From NCBI GenBank assembly GCA_029204045.2, contig CM055071.1, positions 24,103,693 through 24,167,692 of the forward strand: a stretch of 64,000 bases of DNA, given 5' to 3'. The notes beneath the pieces are model-generated. The model saw only the letters and a program-made list of their open reading frames with translations. It had not been told where the DNA came from and made no database searches. The DNA is from Tillandsia leiboldiana. Taxonomy: Eukaryota; Streptophyta; Magnoliopsida; Poales; Bromeliaceae. Shown in pieces: positions 47,955 through 58,590 of this stretch. The position numbers and the translations under genes were made by a program. How positions within the stretch are numbered: the stretch's first letter is position 1; each line of letters starts with the position of its first letter.

Positions 47955-47976
47955 TATGTTGTCTGCAGCCAACATA
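47955..47976 (-). promoter_or_regulatory. Leader hairpin H3, GyB
   Basis: On the minus strand it reads TATGTTG-GCTGCAGA-CAACATA, identical to GyC. It is about 170 bases from the PBS. Confidence 0.55.
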
Positions 47977-48135
47977 ATTACTTAGGAGAATAAACGTGCC
48001 AATCATTCCTCCCGTCCCTTGGGAGAGATATAAAACTCAATCAGGACTCTCGCTAAAAGTCACGACTCTCACGAAGTCAACCAAGGGTCAAACCATAAGC
48101 CTAGGGTTTCTAAGTCCCAGCCGACCTATCCCTAA

Positions 48136-48147
48136 GCTCTGATACCA
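48136..48147 (-). promoter_or_regulatory. GyB primer-binding site
   Basis: The plus strand reads GCTCTGATACCA, the reverse complement of the Met-tRNA PBS, eight bases inside the right LTR. Confidence 0.92.
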
Positions 48148-48155
48148 CTCTAATC

Positions 48156-51100
48156 TGTCACGCCCCAGGGTCGGAACTGCGACCCGGGCTCGCCAACAGA
48201 TCCGCCACCTATGCCAACCTGCATAGGCGAAGCGTCCTACCTGCAAGAAAAGTACTACAGCTAAACATAATATCAGAGCTATAAGTAAAAACTTGCTGTA
48301 TAACTAAAATCAATCACTGTACAACTGGAAATAATACAATAGGTCTGTCTCCCAAAATGATAGCGATACTATATCCTCATATACAAAGCTCAAAACTCAA
48401 CAGTGAGATATCTCCAATAAATATAAGTGTGTACAATCTCTCGATACATAATATATCCTCACTACATCAGTCTCTCAAAACTGGAAAAATAAACAACTAG
48501 TCTGCAGTAGATCTCCTCTGAAGAGGGTACCGCTACTCTTCAACGACGGTTAGGGATCTAGCTCGCGACTCTCTCGCCTCGATCAACAACCGCAGAATCA
48601 GCAACACCTGCTAAGACTCTGCAAAACAGAGAAGAGGAAAGAAAAAGAGGGGAAAACCCCCAGAGGGTGTGAGAACTACACCAAAAAGGGAGTTCTCAGT
48701 GGGTACCACCGCCAGACTCGACGGTCTGCCCACTAAGTCCTCAAAATATAAACAAACTAACCAAATCTATAAAGACTGAAAAAGGAGGAAGCTGGAAACT
48801 CTCAACAGCTATCAAGCCTCCAAGTCTGCTATGCCTGCCATGCCTGCCTATGCCACACAATGACCCAGGGACCACCGTACCCCCAAACGGTTCCCAACAA
48901 CACTAGTACTGGTCTAACACAGCTACCAGACTCCACTCGGTCCCCCCCTGACACGAGTGCAACTATAAAGCAACTGTATGCAATAAACCCCAATCTAATG
49001 CCACCAGTAGAACTGGTACTGCCTGCTGTGCCTGCCGCATCGGGTATGCCAGCCTACGCATAACACCGATGCAAAGGAGTCTCAAGGACTCAAGTATCTG
49101 CTAACCAATCGGTACTCACTGACCGATGCTCACTGTCTGGCACTCACTGGCCAACAGGTCTGGCACTCACTGGCCAATATGTCAACTGCCTACTCCGGAG
49201 TGGCCTCGAGGGGAGCGACCCACACGAGTAAAGTATCACTGTCATCAGTATCATAAATCAGCAGGACTGGATCACGACTCTGATCAAAGTGGGAAAGCCC
49301 AATCACTAAAGAAAGCCTCGGTCCTCAATAAGGTACAAAAAAATGCTCAAATAGTGGGAAACTCTGTCCACTAGAGAAATCAGATACCCAATCTGGTGCA
49401 TAAATAAATATCCGGTCAACCGCCCAATATCCGCGGTTGCCGCAAAGCCCCACAACTAATCCAACCTGTCCCAGACACCAAGTCTCGACTACACTACCCA
49501 GAACCCCTGCTCGAACCTGAGCCACACAGACCACTTGACTAACAAAGAAGAAGAAAAGAATAACATGGTTTCTCCTAAGTCAAGTTCCAAAAGTAGTGCA
49601 GCAGTAAAGTATGGCCTAACTACATGTCCATGCAAGCATGCTTTGTCCTCAGAAACAATAAAAGTGGGTGAAATATATATTAGTGAAGCATGCTACAATA
49701 TTCCTACTATGGTATACCACTCTCACCCAAGTAGGTCATCCCTTGCTTACCTCTCGCTCATATCTGTTATACAACAGTATACCTGTTATCAATCACAGAG
49801 GGGTGATATCCTCACCTGTACACTTACATGCACCAAGATATATAAAAGTTCTATACAGTTACCAAGTTAAGCTTACCCACCTGAAGTGCTCAATCCAAGG
49901 CAAACCTGGGGTCGGCGAAGAGCGCAGACGCTCATAGTCCAATTTCTGCCGAAACAGCATCCTCGGTACTTGTCGCAAAAGCCTCGGCTCCCAACAGCGG
50001 AAAACATTCAGAATTCACTATCTCCTATGTTCTCCAGTTCCAACAGGTTCAGAAACAGTCGTGAACCTTCATGGGTACAACAATAAGGTCCAAGATTACA
50101 TTTTTATTCAAAAATATCCAAGTACACACAGTCTGAAAAATCAGTCCCAAAGATGTAATTATTTCACCTGCAGTGAGAACTCAGAAAAATCCAACATAAA
50201 TATTGTTCCATTCCTCGTGTCGATACCTTCGAAACGAGTACCTGCACATCCAATTCCGAGTAGCGTAGACCAAGTTACAAATTCCACAATACAAGGTACG
50301 CAAAACCACACAACAACATAACTGTAAAACTCTGTACAGTAAAGGGGAAGAAGCACCCTTTCGGACAAGCCTCACAAAAATCCAATAAAAATACGGGGAC
50401 AATCCTCGCGTCGAGTAGATGAAAAGAGTCCAAAGGTTTGACTCCATCCGATGCCCGGTTGCGGAGATAAAAATCCGGCAAGGTGTCGCTGTCCAGAATT
50501 CCTCACAGAAAATGGGGTCAAAAAGATGATGAAATTCACCAGATTCGAAGCAAGATTTAGCCATCCTATTAAATATTAAAAATGTAGGTCTCTGAGTCCT
50601 GGTGAATTCCCCGCAAAAACCAGCTTAAAATTCAACTTCTTCAGTCCTAGGGAGCAAAAACACTGAACATTGCTCATAACCACAACCAGAATCTCAGCTG
50701 TACACAACAATCCCAAAGATGGCTTAAATTACCTAATTTAGAGTCCAAATTTGAAGTTCCACCAAATACAAAAATTGTATCTCTGTAAGTCCTGGAAATT
50801 TCCAAACAAAAATCAATTTAAAATTCCATTTGTGCATCCCAGGGGAGTAAAAACACTAACCTGTGGTCGAAATCTCAAACTGAAAACAAGTGTCTCAAAG
50901 ATTGCTATAATTACCTGGTTTAGATCTCCAATTAGGTCTCCTCTTTAATACAAACGTTGTAGATCTTGAAGTTGTGGAGAGAATCCCGCAAGAATCATCC
51001 CATAATTCCACTTCTACACTTCTGGAGGTCTCCCGGAAGAAAATGCGACGAAGTGGTCAACTCTAATAGTGAACTCCAAGTTCCATTCATGGAGTTCTTG

Positions 51101-51907
51101 GTGAAGAAGATGATGGAAAACCCCTTAATTTCCTTCACAACAAAGTGGAGATAAGCTGGGGATGTAAAAGGGTTAATTGCTGTCCAAAGGTGCAATTTAT
51201 AACATCAAATTCCCCTTAAGATGCACCAAAGTTCCATTACAACACACACATAAATCCTCCACCCTCACACCAAATCCCTTGCACTAGATCCAGTGCAAAG
51301 CCGGTCGGACCAAAGGGTCCGACCGACGGGCTTCCCCGCCACGCAGCACGGCCCGGCCCACGTGCGGGCGCGGGCGCGCGCCACGCGTGCGCGTGCATGC
51401 GCGGCACACGGCTGCGCGGTGCACCGCGCGTGCACCGGCTGCCCGCGTCGCCTCCTGCACCGGGTGTACGCCCACCCCGTGCACCGCGCTGCACCATCCG
51501 GTTCATGGGCCTTGAGCCAGCCGTCATGAGCCCGGTCCACCATTCCAGCAACACCAAAAACACCGTTTTAAGCCCAAAAAGTCTAGAAATAGCCTATTTT
51601 GCACAGTTTTTTGCCCTGAGTCCGTTTCCGATGTCCATTTTGCCAAATCTAATTCTAAAAATTGCCGAAGGCATCCGGAAAGATATTCTTTTGTCCAAAT
51701 TCGCGCTGAACCCAATTTTAACATCCATTGCGCGCAAAACCACTTCTAAGCATCCGTCGGGGTCATCGGACTATTCTCGTGATCTATTTACCACTCTGAG
51801 TCCAACACTAGTGTCCAATTGGTGTACAAACACCACCGACGCACCACAAAGCCTCTAACAGCTACTGGTCAACCAGTAGTCTCAACGTGGAAATCCAGGT
51901 CCTCACA
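48156..51907 (-). mobile_element. GyB 5' LTR (right copy, 3752 bp)
   Basis: It matches the left LTR over its whole length with few changes (for example TGTCACGCC here against TGTCATGCC). H1 lies at 48208-48227 (CCTATGC/GCATAGG). Its outer end GGTCCTCACA abuts GTTTG and copia gag. Confidence 0.9.
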
Positions 51908-52242
51908 GTTTGTGCCCCAGTCGGTTTCTCCTCCGACGACGAAAATCACTGCATCCAACGTGAACAAGCCTACCTCATCTACTTCGTGTTCAACATGCAC
52001 AAAGGTATGTTTTCGTTGTGGTTTTGCAGGGCACATTAGACGAAATTGCAAGAATCGAGCGAAACGATCAAATCAAGCGCTTCTTGCAACAACTACCATC
52101 AAGAACAATGACCGGAATTCAAGAAGAAATCAACCAAAGGTCAAGAACAATGGTAGTACACCCCACAAGATGACGTCATCATGGATTCCAAAGAAAAGTG
52201 ATCAACCGAACAAGACGCGTTCACCAAGGAAATCAATGTCAC
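51908..52242 (+). pseudogene. gag: Co1 Gag continuation with second zinc knuckle
   Basis: The sequence resumes at GTTTGTG in the frame left at 16900. After a serine/threonine linker it encodes CFRCGFAGHIRRNC, a CCHC knuckle, and then a basic asparagine/lysine-rich stretch. It is cut after SMS at 52242 by the LTR of GyG (TGTAACGCC). The protease, integrase and RT of Co1 are not found in the window. Confidence 0.82.
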
Positions 52243-52332
52243 TGTAACGCCCCGGAGGTTCTAAATGAGCGGAAAAACGTGTATCTTTTTTTTGTGAAAT
52301 CAACCTCGCCACCGGTGCGCGCCAGACCCGCC

Positions 52333-52381
52333 ACATATACAAATTCACTCCACTAACGGACGGAGTCTCCTTTGTATATGT
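52333..52381 (-). promoter_or_regulatory. U5 hairpin H1, GyG
   Basis: ACATATACAAA (52333-52343) pairs perfectly over 11 bp with TTTGTATATGT (52371-52381), with a small inner stem ACTCC/GGAGT. On the minus strand GGCGGGTCTGGCG follows, matching the context of the other families. Confidence 0.6.
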
Positions 52382-52485
52382 ACGGCGTTTCAAACAACAA
52401 CTCATACTTTAACCATACAGACATGATGATACCAAAAGGAGAGATCAAAATTAATCACAATATAATTACTGCAACAAGAAAGAAG

Positions 52486-52650
52486 GGATAAATCCACAGG
52501 TTTGGAAAACAGTGTCCACACAACACCCGGTTTTAAAAGTGTTTTCGCAAATCCCTTTTTGGCGGCAACATGACTTGAAAGGATAAATCCACGGGTTTGG
52601 AAAGCAGTGCCCACACGACACTCAGTTTGAAAACGTTTTCGAAGTCATTT
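52486..52650. repeat. Diverged 95-bp tandem duplication
   Basis: GGATAAATCCAC-GGTTTGGAAA-CAGTG recurs at 52486 and 52581, continuing to GTTTTCG in both. About one base in six differs, so the duplication is old. Confidence 0.7.
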
Positions 52651-53639
52651 TGTTATTTGAAATCATGCCGCATACAAGTATAAGATAACGCAATAAAGAA
52701 GTCACCACTAAGTTAGGATCTCAACCCAACATCCACAATTGTTCCACCAACAATAATCACTAACCTACTAACCAAAAGAAAAAGAGATAACCGAAGGTAA
52801 ATAAGACGTATGACTGCCTCGAGCGGCAAAAGTCCTCTAAACGCAGTCTCACCATCATCCCGGTTCCTACACCTGCTCAGACCTGTCACAGTGTGGGGAG
52901 TCAGTGACAAATAAAGTAGACAAAAACAGGTAATGCTATAAAAACTGTAGAAAATAAACCGATACACTAGAGCATTCCACTTCCCCCTCATGAATCACCA
53001 TGTCCCTGTCAAAATCATGCTGGGCACCTACCCCAGAGCTACTCCGCTCGCCTCTTGGTGCTTTTAACCCCTCCACTGCCCAAGTTGCAGTCGCCTCACC
53101 ATGAGGGTCCCCATCATCACACATTGTGGGGTACACGGGTCAACGTATCATCTTTCCGGATAAATACACCCAGTGCGGTGGCCAGACCGCCGGTGTGCGT
53201 GTAAGCAATCATGAGCATAAATGCCGAACCCGGCGTGTAATAAGGCACCGCGACCTTCGTCGTCACAGATAGAAATAAAAGAGCGGGATTCTCATGCAAT
53301 GGGATTAGACAGTTCACAAAATATACCTCAACTTTATTTTCACAAGTTACGACGGGAACGGTCATACACCGGAATATAATAAAGTACCCACCTCAAATCG
53401 CGTCGACCGGAACTCCGAAAATCGACTCGTACCTTCGGACGTCACCGGGACCTAAAAGAAAGTCCCCCAGCAGTGCATAACAGGTAAGATACGACTCACA
53501 TAAGGAAAACACGACTTCGACAGCGCAAACAAAAGGACTAACGACTCGCGGTGGCGGTGGCGACGATGACGGCGATGAAGCGGCCCCCGCGAGGCATGCG
53601 CGCCGCGTGCGGTGCAGCCGCGCGGGCGCCTGCGACGCG

Positions 53640-54160
53640 CGGCACATGCGGTTGCCGCGCGGGCACCAGCCTCGCGCGGCGCAAGTGGTATGGCAGCGCG
53701 GGCTCCAGCCCCGCTCGGCGCATGCGGCGGCCGCGGGGGCACCAGCCCCGCGCGGCGCATGCGGCGTGGCCGCGCGGGCTCCAGCCCCGCGCGGCGCATG
53801 CGGCGCGGCCGCGCGAGCACCAGCCCCGCGCGGCGCAAGCGGCATGGCCGCGCGGGCTCCAGCCCCGCTCAGCGCATGCGGCGGCCGCGCGGGCACCAGC
53901 CCCGCGCGGCGCATGCGGCGCAGCCGCGCGGGCTCGAGCCCCGCGCGGCGCAAGCGGCGGCCGGGCGGGCACCCGCCCCGCGCGGGCTCTAGCCCCGCGC
54001 GGCGCCACACGCGGTGTGGCCGCGCGGGCACTAGCCCCACGCGGCGCCTGCACTGCGTGCTGTGCGGCAGTGCGGGTCCCTGCCCCGCGTGGCGCCGCAC
54101 AAGGTGCGGCCGCGAGGGCGCCTGCCCCGCGCGGCGCACGCGCCGCTTGCGGTGCGTCGA
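53640..54160. repeat. GC-rich minisatellite, ~36-39 bp units
   Basis: About 12 units share CGCGCGGGC, then ACCAGCC or TCCAGCC, CCGCGCGGCGCA and GCGGC. ACC and TCC units often alternate, suggesting a ~76-bp higher-order unit. Unit lengths are mostly multiples of three, which keeps long alanine/arginine/proline frames open on both strands (such as 53393-54175 minus); these have no known domain and I do not call them genes. Confidence 0.85.
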
Positions 54161-54841
54161 CGGTGGCGATGCCATATGGTTTTCCGCGGCGGCGACGACG
54201 GCGGTGCCCTAGGCCTTCGCGGCGGCGGCGGCGATGAGAGCAACCAAGAACGGCGAAAGACCCAAAGACGCCAAACCCTAGAACGATTAAATCGTAAGAA
54301 TAAAGGCGCTAACCTCGATCTATCAGGGACGATAATACGATCTCATTCATCGCGGCGCTGAGGATCCGGATCCGCTCCCCGTAGATGGTGGCGTCTCGTT
54401 CTCCGGTCTTCGGCACGTCGATCGGGTCGATCGAACTCCTCCACTTTCTTCTTCCCTCTCCTTTTTCCTCCGGTTAGGATTTTCTCTTTTCTTTCGGGAA
54501 AACAGATTTCTCTCTCTCGGTACGTATGATAAAACCCATATCCGGGTATTATTTAAAAATAATTAACTATTCCCACGAGATAATTCCACAAATCCTTGAA
54601 AAGTGTGCCAGATCTTTAGCACGGATTCCGATGCACACTACGATTACCGCGACCTTCAAAACCCCATTCCGGTGGATCCGTAAGTCAGATTTTAGATCCG
54701 ATTGCACCGTCGTTCATCGTTTTTCGAGCTCTATCACAGAAAAATACCTGCACCGTGTGATAGTCAACTTAAGCAAACTCGATAGTTCGATTTTTCCTAA
54801 CATGTAATTTATTAGCAAGAGGGTAAAACGATACACAAAAA

Positions 54842-55987
54842 TGTAGGTTTTTGTATATTTAAGGATCAACAAGGATCTAAATAGGTACTATCAAACAACT
54901 AGAGGAGGGGGTGAATAGGTGTAATACTTATAAAACCAATCTCAGTGCAAAATAAAAACCAATGCGGAAAATAAAAATAGCACACCAAGATTTACGTGGA
55001 AACTCCAATCCAGGAGAAAAACCACGGGACCAACACGCAATAACAATCCACTAAGAAAATGAAGAATAACAAGGTGATTACCGACTCCACGGACTCGACC
55101 CCTCCTTCAACTTCTTCGGACCTTGCGCTCACCGATTGCACGTCCACTGCACACGTTCGAATCCACGAACGCCACTCGAATCCACGAGCACATGTTTCGA
55201 ATCCACGAAACGCCTTCAACACATCGAATCCACGATGCTACGTCGAATCCACGACGCAAACTTGATAAAAGCTTCGATGGTGATCCTTTGCTTAGATTAT
55301 CATTGAGGAACCGTAGAAGGAATCTCTAAGCAAAGATTAGATCAATTCGACAAAAGATAGATCTTGGAAGAACCGTCGAATTGACCTAAAAGAGGCTAAA
55401 AGAAGAACGATAAAAAACCTAGCCTTAGGGTTGCTCTCAAGTGTTTTATTAATTAATCGGTAGTTCTTGAGAAACCCTAAGTGTCTATTTATAGGTTAGA
55501 AACCTTTGGAAATAGATAAGCATCAAAAACTGACTTAACAAAATTTTTCCCGCACGACGGTCCGGACTGGTTCAGGACTGTCGTCTTTTTTCAGCAATTC
55601 CTGAAAAAACAAGGTTCGGGGTCCGGCCTGGAATCCACGGTCCGGATTGGATTAACAAAACAGTCCTGAACAGAATTTCTAGTCCTGAACGGATTTCCTG
55701 AAAAAATAGTTTTTAACTTTTATGCAATGAAAACTTATCCAAGTGTTTCTAAACTACTTAACTGTATTCGGATCACCAAAATTATTTAGTTAAACGTACC
55801 TGATCAATCCGAATCCATTTTCCTTAAGATTGATGTATATGATCCACAATTCTTCAACTTCAATCTTCAAGACTCAAAACACTGAGTGTCAACTTGAGAT
55901 CTTGTTGAATCTTCTCTTAGTCTTCGATTGCTGATTGACAATTTGATCACTTCAAGACTCCGACTCAACTCACGAAATATGCCAACA
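54842..55987 (-). mobile_element. Solo copia LTR (minus) inside the GyG LTR
   Basis: The reverse complement of the Co1/Co2 type of LTR: CCGGA motifs at 55555-55650, TATTTATA (TATA box, minus) near 55486, CGAATCCACGA units at 55150-55260, and GGGGGTGAATAGGTGT near the left end. No gag or PBS adjoins it. The exact ends are uncertain by several bases and no clear target duplication is seen. Confidence 0.75.
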
Positions 55988-56021
55988 CAAACAGCCATAA
56001 TAAAAAAGTCATGATATTACA

Positions 56022-56590
56022 CTACACACCACTTAAAAGTAGTTTCGTCCCCGAAACTTAACCTCAACCCTCTCTAAACAAATCGGAAAAACACTCTCTC
56101 ACCTTCATCTCCAGTTCCCACGTCGCCTCGTGCTCCTCATGGTTACTCCATTGCACCTTCAGGTAGAGGATCGTCCGGTTGCGTAACTTCTTATCTTCAC
56201 GCGCCAAGATTCGTATTGGTGTTTCCTCGAAGCTCAAGTCCTCACGCAACTGGACGGCAGAAGCATCGAGGACATGCGACGGGTCGGGGAGGTATTTTCG
56301 GAGCATCGAGACATGAAACATGTTGTGTACCCGCTCGAGGTTTAGCGGTAAGGCCAACCGGTATGCCACCGGGCCCACGCGCTCCAAGATCTCGAAGGGT
56401 CCCACCTACCGCGGGCTCAGTTTCCCTCCTAAGCTGAAACATCTGGTTCCTTTAGATGGCAATACACGGAGTAACACGTGTTCCCCCACCATAAACTCCA
56501 AATCGCGTCGCCTCTGATCCGCATAACTCTTCTGCCGGCTCTGGGCGGTCAACAGCCGCCGCCTGATAAGGCGCACCTTCGCCTAAGTTT
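56022..56590 (-). pseudogene. GyG integrase C-terminus and chromodomain
   Basis: The minus strand encodes SYADQRRRDLEF, the GPY/F module (GPFEILERVGPVAYRLALPL), HVSMLRKYLPDP, then a chromodomain (VQWSNHEEHEATWELE). One stop (TAG near 56405) sits where the module normally has a tyrosine after SPR; otherwise the frame is open from there to 56064. The integrase catalytic core is gone: at 56590 the sequence passes into another LTR. Unlike GyA, the LRKY-chromodomain linker is kept. Confidence 0.85.
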
Positions 56591-57079
56591 TGTCACGCCC
56601 CGGCGTCGAAACTGTGACCCGAGCTCGCCAACAGATCCGCCGCCCATACGGAAACCCCGTATAGACGAAGCGACTAACCTGCAAAAAGAATCAACTACAG
56701 TATACAGATATCAGAGCTGAAAGTAAACTACTAAAAACTGAAATCCAAACACTGTACAACTGAAAATAGATACAATATCCATCTCCCAAATTCGATCATA
56801 TAAAAAGTCCTCTAATACAAAAACCCAAAAATGGAGATATCTCCAATAAAAACATTAGTGTACAAGCTCTCAATACAAATATCCTCACTACATCAGTCTC
56901 TCAAACTGTAAAATAAAGTACAACTCTATACCTCACAACAAAGGTCTCTCAACAGAGGAAAAAGAAGCAAACTAATCAACTGAAGCTCTCCTCTGAAGGG
57001 GGGTACCGCTACACTCCAACGACGGGTAGGGAACTAGCTCGCGACTCCCTCGAAACCGGTCAGAAGGATCAGCAACTAG
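56591..57079 (-). mobile_element. GyA-like LTR 3' end (minus), truncated by GyE
   Basis: The plus strand starts TGTCACGCCCCGG and follows the reverse complement of the GyA LTR end, including hairpin H1 (ATACGG/CCGTAT, 56646-56662) and the CTATATC-rich stretch. It breaks at 57079 where the GyE LTR begins. It lies inside the GyG integrase. Its 5' part is not in the window. Confidence 0.78.
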
Positions 57080-57891
57080 TGTGAAGACCCGAAATTCCAA
57101 CTTATGGAGCACTGTTGCCTCTACAGCTTCTGGAGGCCTGTGTGGCTCATCGGCGGGGTTTGTGCACAATTTGGACGCAAGTGATGGACTTCGGGCTTAA
57201 ATGGATCACGTGGGTGATCAGATAGCCCCGTCGAATGCTTGGAAGTGGTTTTGCGCGCAATGGATATTAAAATTGGACTCGGTGCGAGGCTTGGACCAAG
57301 GAACACCTTTCCGGATGCCTTCGGCAAATTTTAGAGTTGGAATTTGGCAAAATGGACTTCGGATTTGGATTCAGCGCGCGAAAATGATGAAATTGGACTA
57401 TTAACTTGTATTTTTCGGAGCCCGGATGACGCGTGCAATTTTCGAGGCTTCTTGGTACTGTTCCGGCACCGGCGGCGGCGGCGGGCAGCGGCGGAGCGCG
57501 GCGGGGCAGGCGCGGGCAGGTGCGCGGTCCACCGCGGGGGGCGTGCACCGGGCGCGGGCCACGTGGCGGATCCCGGTTGGGCCGGCGCAGGGGGCGCGGT
57601 CCACGGGAAGAGCGCGGTGTACGGTGGACCGGAGGGTGACAAGTGGCGGCGTGTGGTTGGTGCGGTGTAGCACGCTCGGTCCACGGAGCTGGCCGGGGAG
57701 CGCCTCGGGAAACGTGCGTGCAGAGGCGTAGGCGGCGGGCGCAGGGTGCACGTGGGCGCGTTGACGCGCTGTTCCCGCGCGTGGGCGGCCACGTGTCGGC
57801 GTCTGGGGGCGCCACGTGTCGCATTGTGAGCGGCGGGCGTTGCTGTCGCCTGTCTGGCGGGCGACGTGGAGGCCCAGGGGAGATTCGGGCT

Positions 57892-58467
57892 TGTGACACC
57901 CCCGAAATTTGGATTAGTCCTCTATATAAATGATATAATAGGACTAAATCTCTAACCCGGCTATAGCATTTTGGATGGTAGCAAGATCCAAGAGGAACAT
58001 GAGAGTTAAGCGTGCTAGAGCTAGAGTAGTTCTAGGATGGGTGACCCCCTGGGAAGTGGGGCGTCACAGTTGGTATCAGAGACATTCACCAGCCAGAAAT
58101 GTGAGCTGAGTCTCGGCTGAGCCAGGGTTATATAGCGGGTAGAGCGAGGCTCCCCGGCTAATGACCGTTGTGAGTGGAGTGCAGCTCCTCACAAGGTCGG
58201 CTAAGGCTAGCGAGACGAGTCTCACATCGCCTGGTGCTTGTGAGTGTGCTTGAGCCTGACGTGGACGTCAGGGCTTAAAGGGGGGAAGAATGTGACACCC
58301 CCGAAATTTGGATTAGTCCTCTATATAAATGATATAATAGGACTAAATCTCTAACCCGGCTATAGCATTTTGGATGGTAGCAAGATCCAAGAGGAACATG
58401 AGAGTTAAGCGTGCTAGAGCTAGAGTAGTTCTAGGATGGGTGACCCCCTGGGAAGTGGGGCGTCACA
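57892..58467 (+). mobile_element. Complete Cassandra TRIM retrotransposon, 576 bp
   Basis: Two 177-bp LTRs (57892-58068; 58291-58467), with no difference seen by eye, flank a 222-bp internal region. A Met-tRNA PBS (58071-58082) follows the first LTR and a polypurine tract AAAGGGGGGAAGAA (58277-58290) precedes the second. The five-base target duplication GGGCT is perfect (57887-57891; 58468-58472). No protein is encoded; TRIM elements depend on other elements for movement. Identical LTRs and an intact target duplication mean a recent insertion. Confidence 0.96.
57973..58057 (+). promoter_or_regulatory. 5S rRNA-derived Pol III promoter in the first Cassandra LTR
   Basis: AGTTAAGCGTGCT (A-box type, 58004) and AGGATGGGTGACC with CTGGGAAGT (C-box type, 58034) match the 3' two-thirds of plant 5S rRNA. 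This is the defining feature of Cassandra. A second copy is at 58372-58456. It is not a 5S gene because the start of 5S and the mature 3' end are replaced. Confidence 0.88.
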
Positions 58468-58582
58468 GGGCTGCTACAGTGCGCGCCGAGGGGAGATTCG
58501 GGCTGCTATAGTACGCGCCCGAAAGTCCCTTGCGCCCGGAAATCGGGACACATCCGGTATTTTGTGATTTGTTTTTGGAGCC

Positions 58583-58590
58583 TATAAAAG
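58583..58590 (+). promoter_or_regulatory. TATA box of GyE
   Basis: TATAAAAG in GGAGCCTATAAAAGCG, ~115 bp after the Cassandra insertion. The insertion therefore separates the G-box block from the core promoter by an extra 581 bp. Confidence 0.72.

Larger units (their letters stand above)
45882..48155 (-). pseudogene. GyB 5' internal part: leader, gag and RT remnants
   Basis: On the minus strand from 48155 leftwards there is a PBS, leader with AAACCCTAGG, hairpin H3, eroded gag, protease linker (near 46500), RT entry (MSLVELGELMAQLLDLMDRG near 46350-46420) and RT palm (DILIYSQSDSKREEHL near 46000). The catalytic double aspartate has become Lys-Asp in the context FPKDILIY, so the RT would be dead even without interruption. 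The RT is broken at 45882 by GyC after TFLG. Confidence 0.75.
17080..51907 (-). mobile_element. GyB: minus-strand chromovirus containing nested GyC
   Basis: Two matching LTRs (17080-20832 and 48156-51907) bracket an internal region in reverse orientation, with the polypurine tract next to the left LTR and the PBS next to the right. Only ~0.9 kb (20833-21720) plus ~2.3 kb (45882-48155) of its own internal sequence is present, well below the ~4.5-5 kb of a full gag-pol, and no domain is intact. GyC is inserted within the RT at the TFLGH motif. The length in this window is inflated by a likely assembly duplication. Confidence 0.85.
52243..56021 (-). mobile_element. GyG LTR (minus) with nested copia solo LTR
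   Basis: The plus strand starts TGTAACGCCCCGG and ends GATATTACA, so on the minus strand the LTR runs TGTAATATC to GGCGTTACA. The chromovirus 3' part (integrase end, chromodomain, polypurine-like TTTTAAGTGGTGTGTAG) abuts its right end. Removing the copia LTR leaves ~2.6 kb. It includes a 95-bp duplication, a GC-rich minisatellite and U5 hairpin H1. It interrupts Co1 gag. Confidence 0.7.

Noticed and set aside
53640..54160. CRISPR-like array (regular repeats)
   Set aside because: The units are contiguous with no unique spacers, and this is plant retrotransposon DNA. The GATCCGGATC array at 62495 was rejected for the same reason.
53393..54175. A 260-codon minus-strand frame and overlapping plus-strand frames
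   Set aside because: Produced by the ~36-39 bp minisatellite whose unit length is mostly a multiple of three; no domain and equal openness on opposite strands.
54240..54420. A possible host 5' UTR and first exon on the minus strand (leader with TAGGGTTT and splice-like AG-GTTAG)
   Set aside because: It falls within the GyG LTR, between its minisatellite and the copia solo LTR, and the ATG-started frame does not connect to any recognisable protein.
57973..58057. 5S rRNA gene
   Set aside because: Only the promoter-bearing part of 5S is similar, it lies inside two LTRs with PBS and polypurine tract, and the beginning of 5S is absent. It is the Cassandra LTR.
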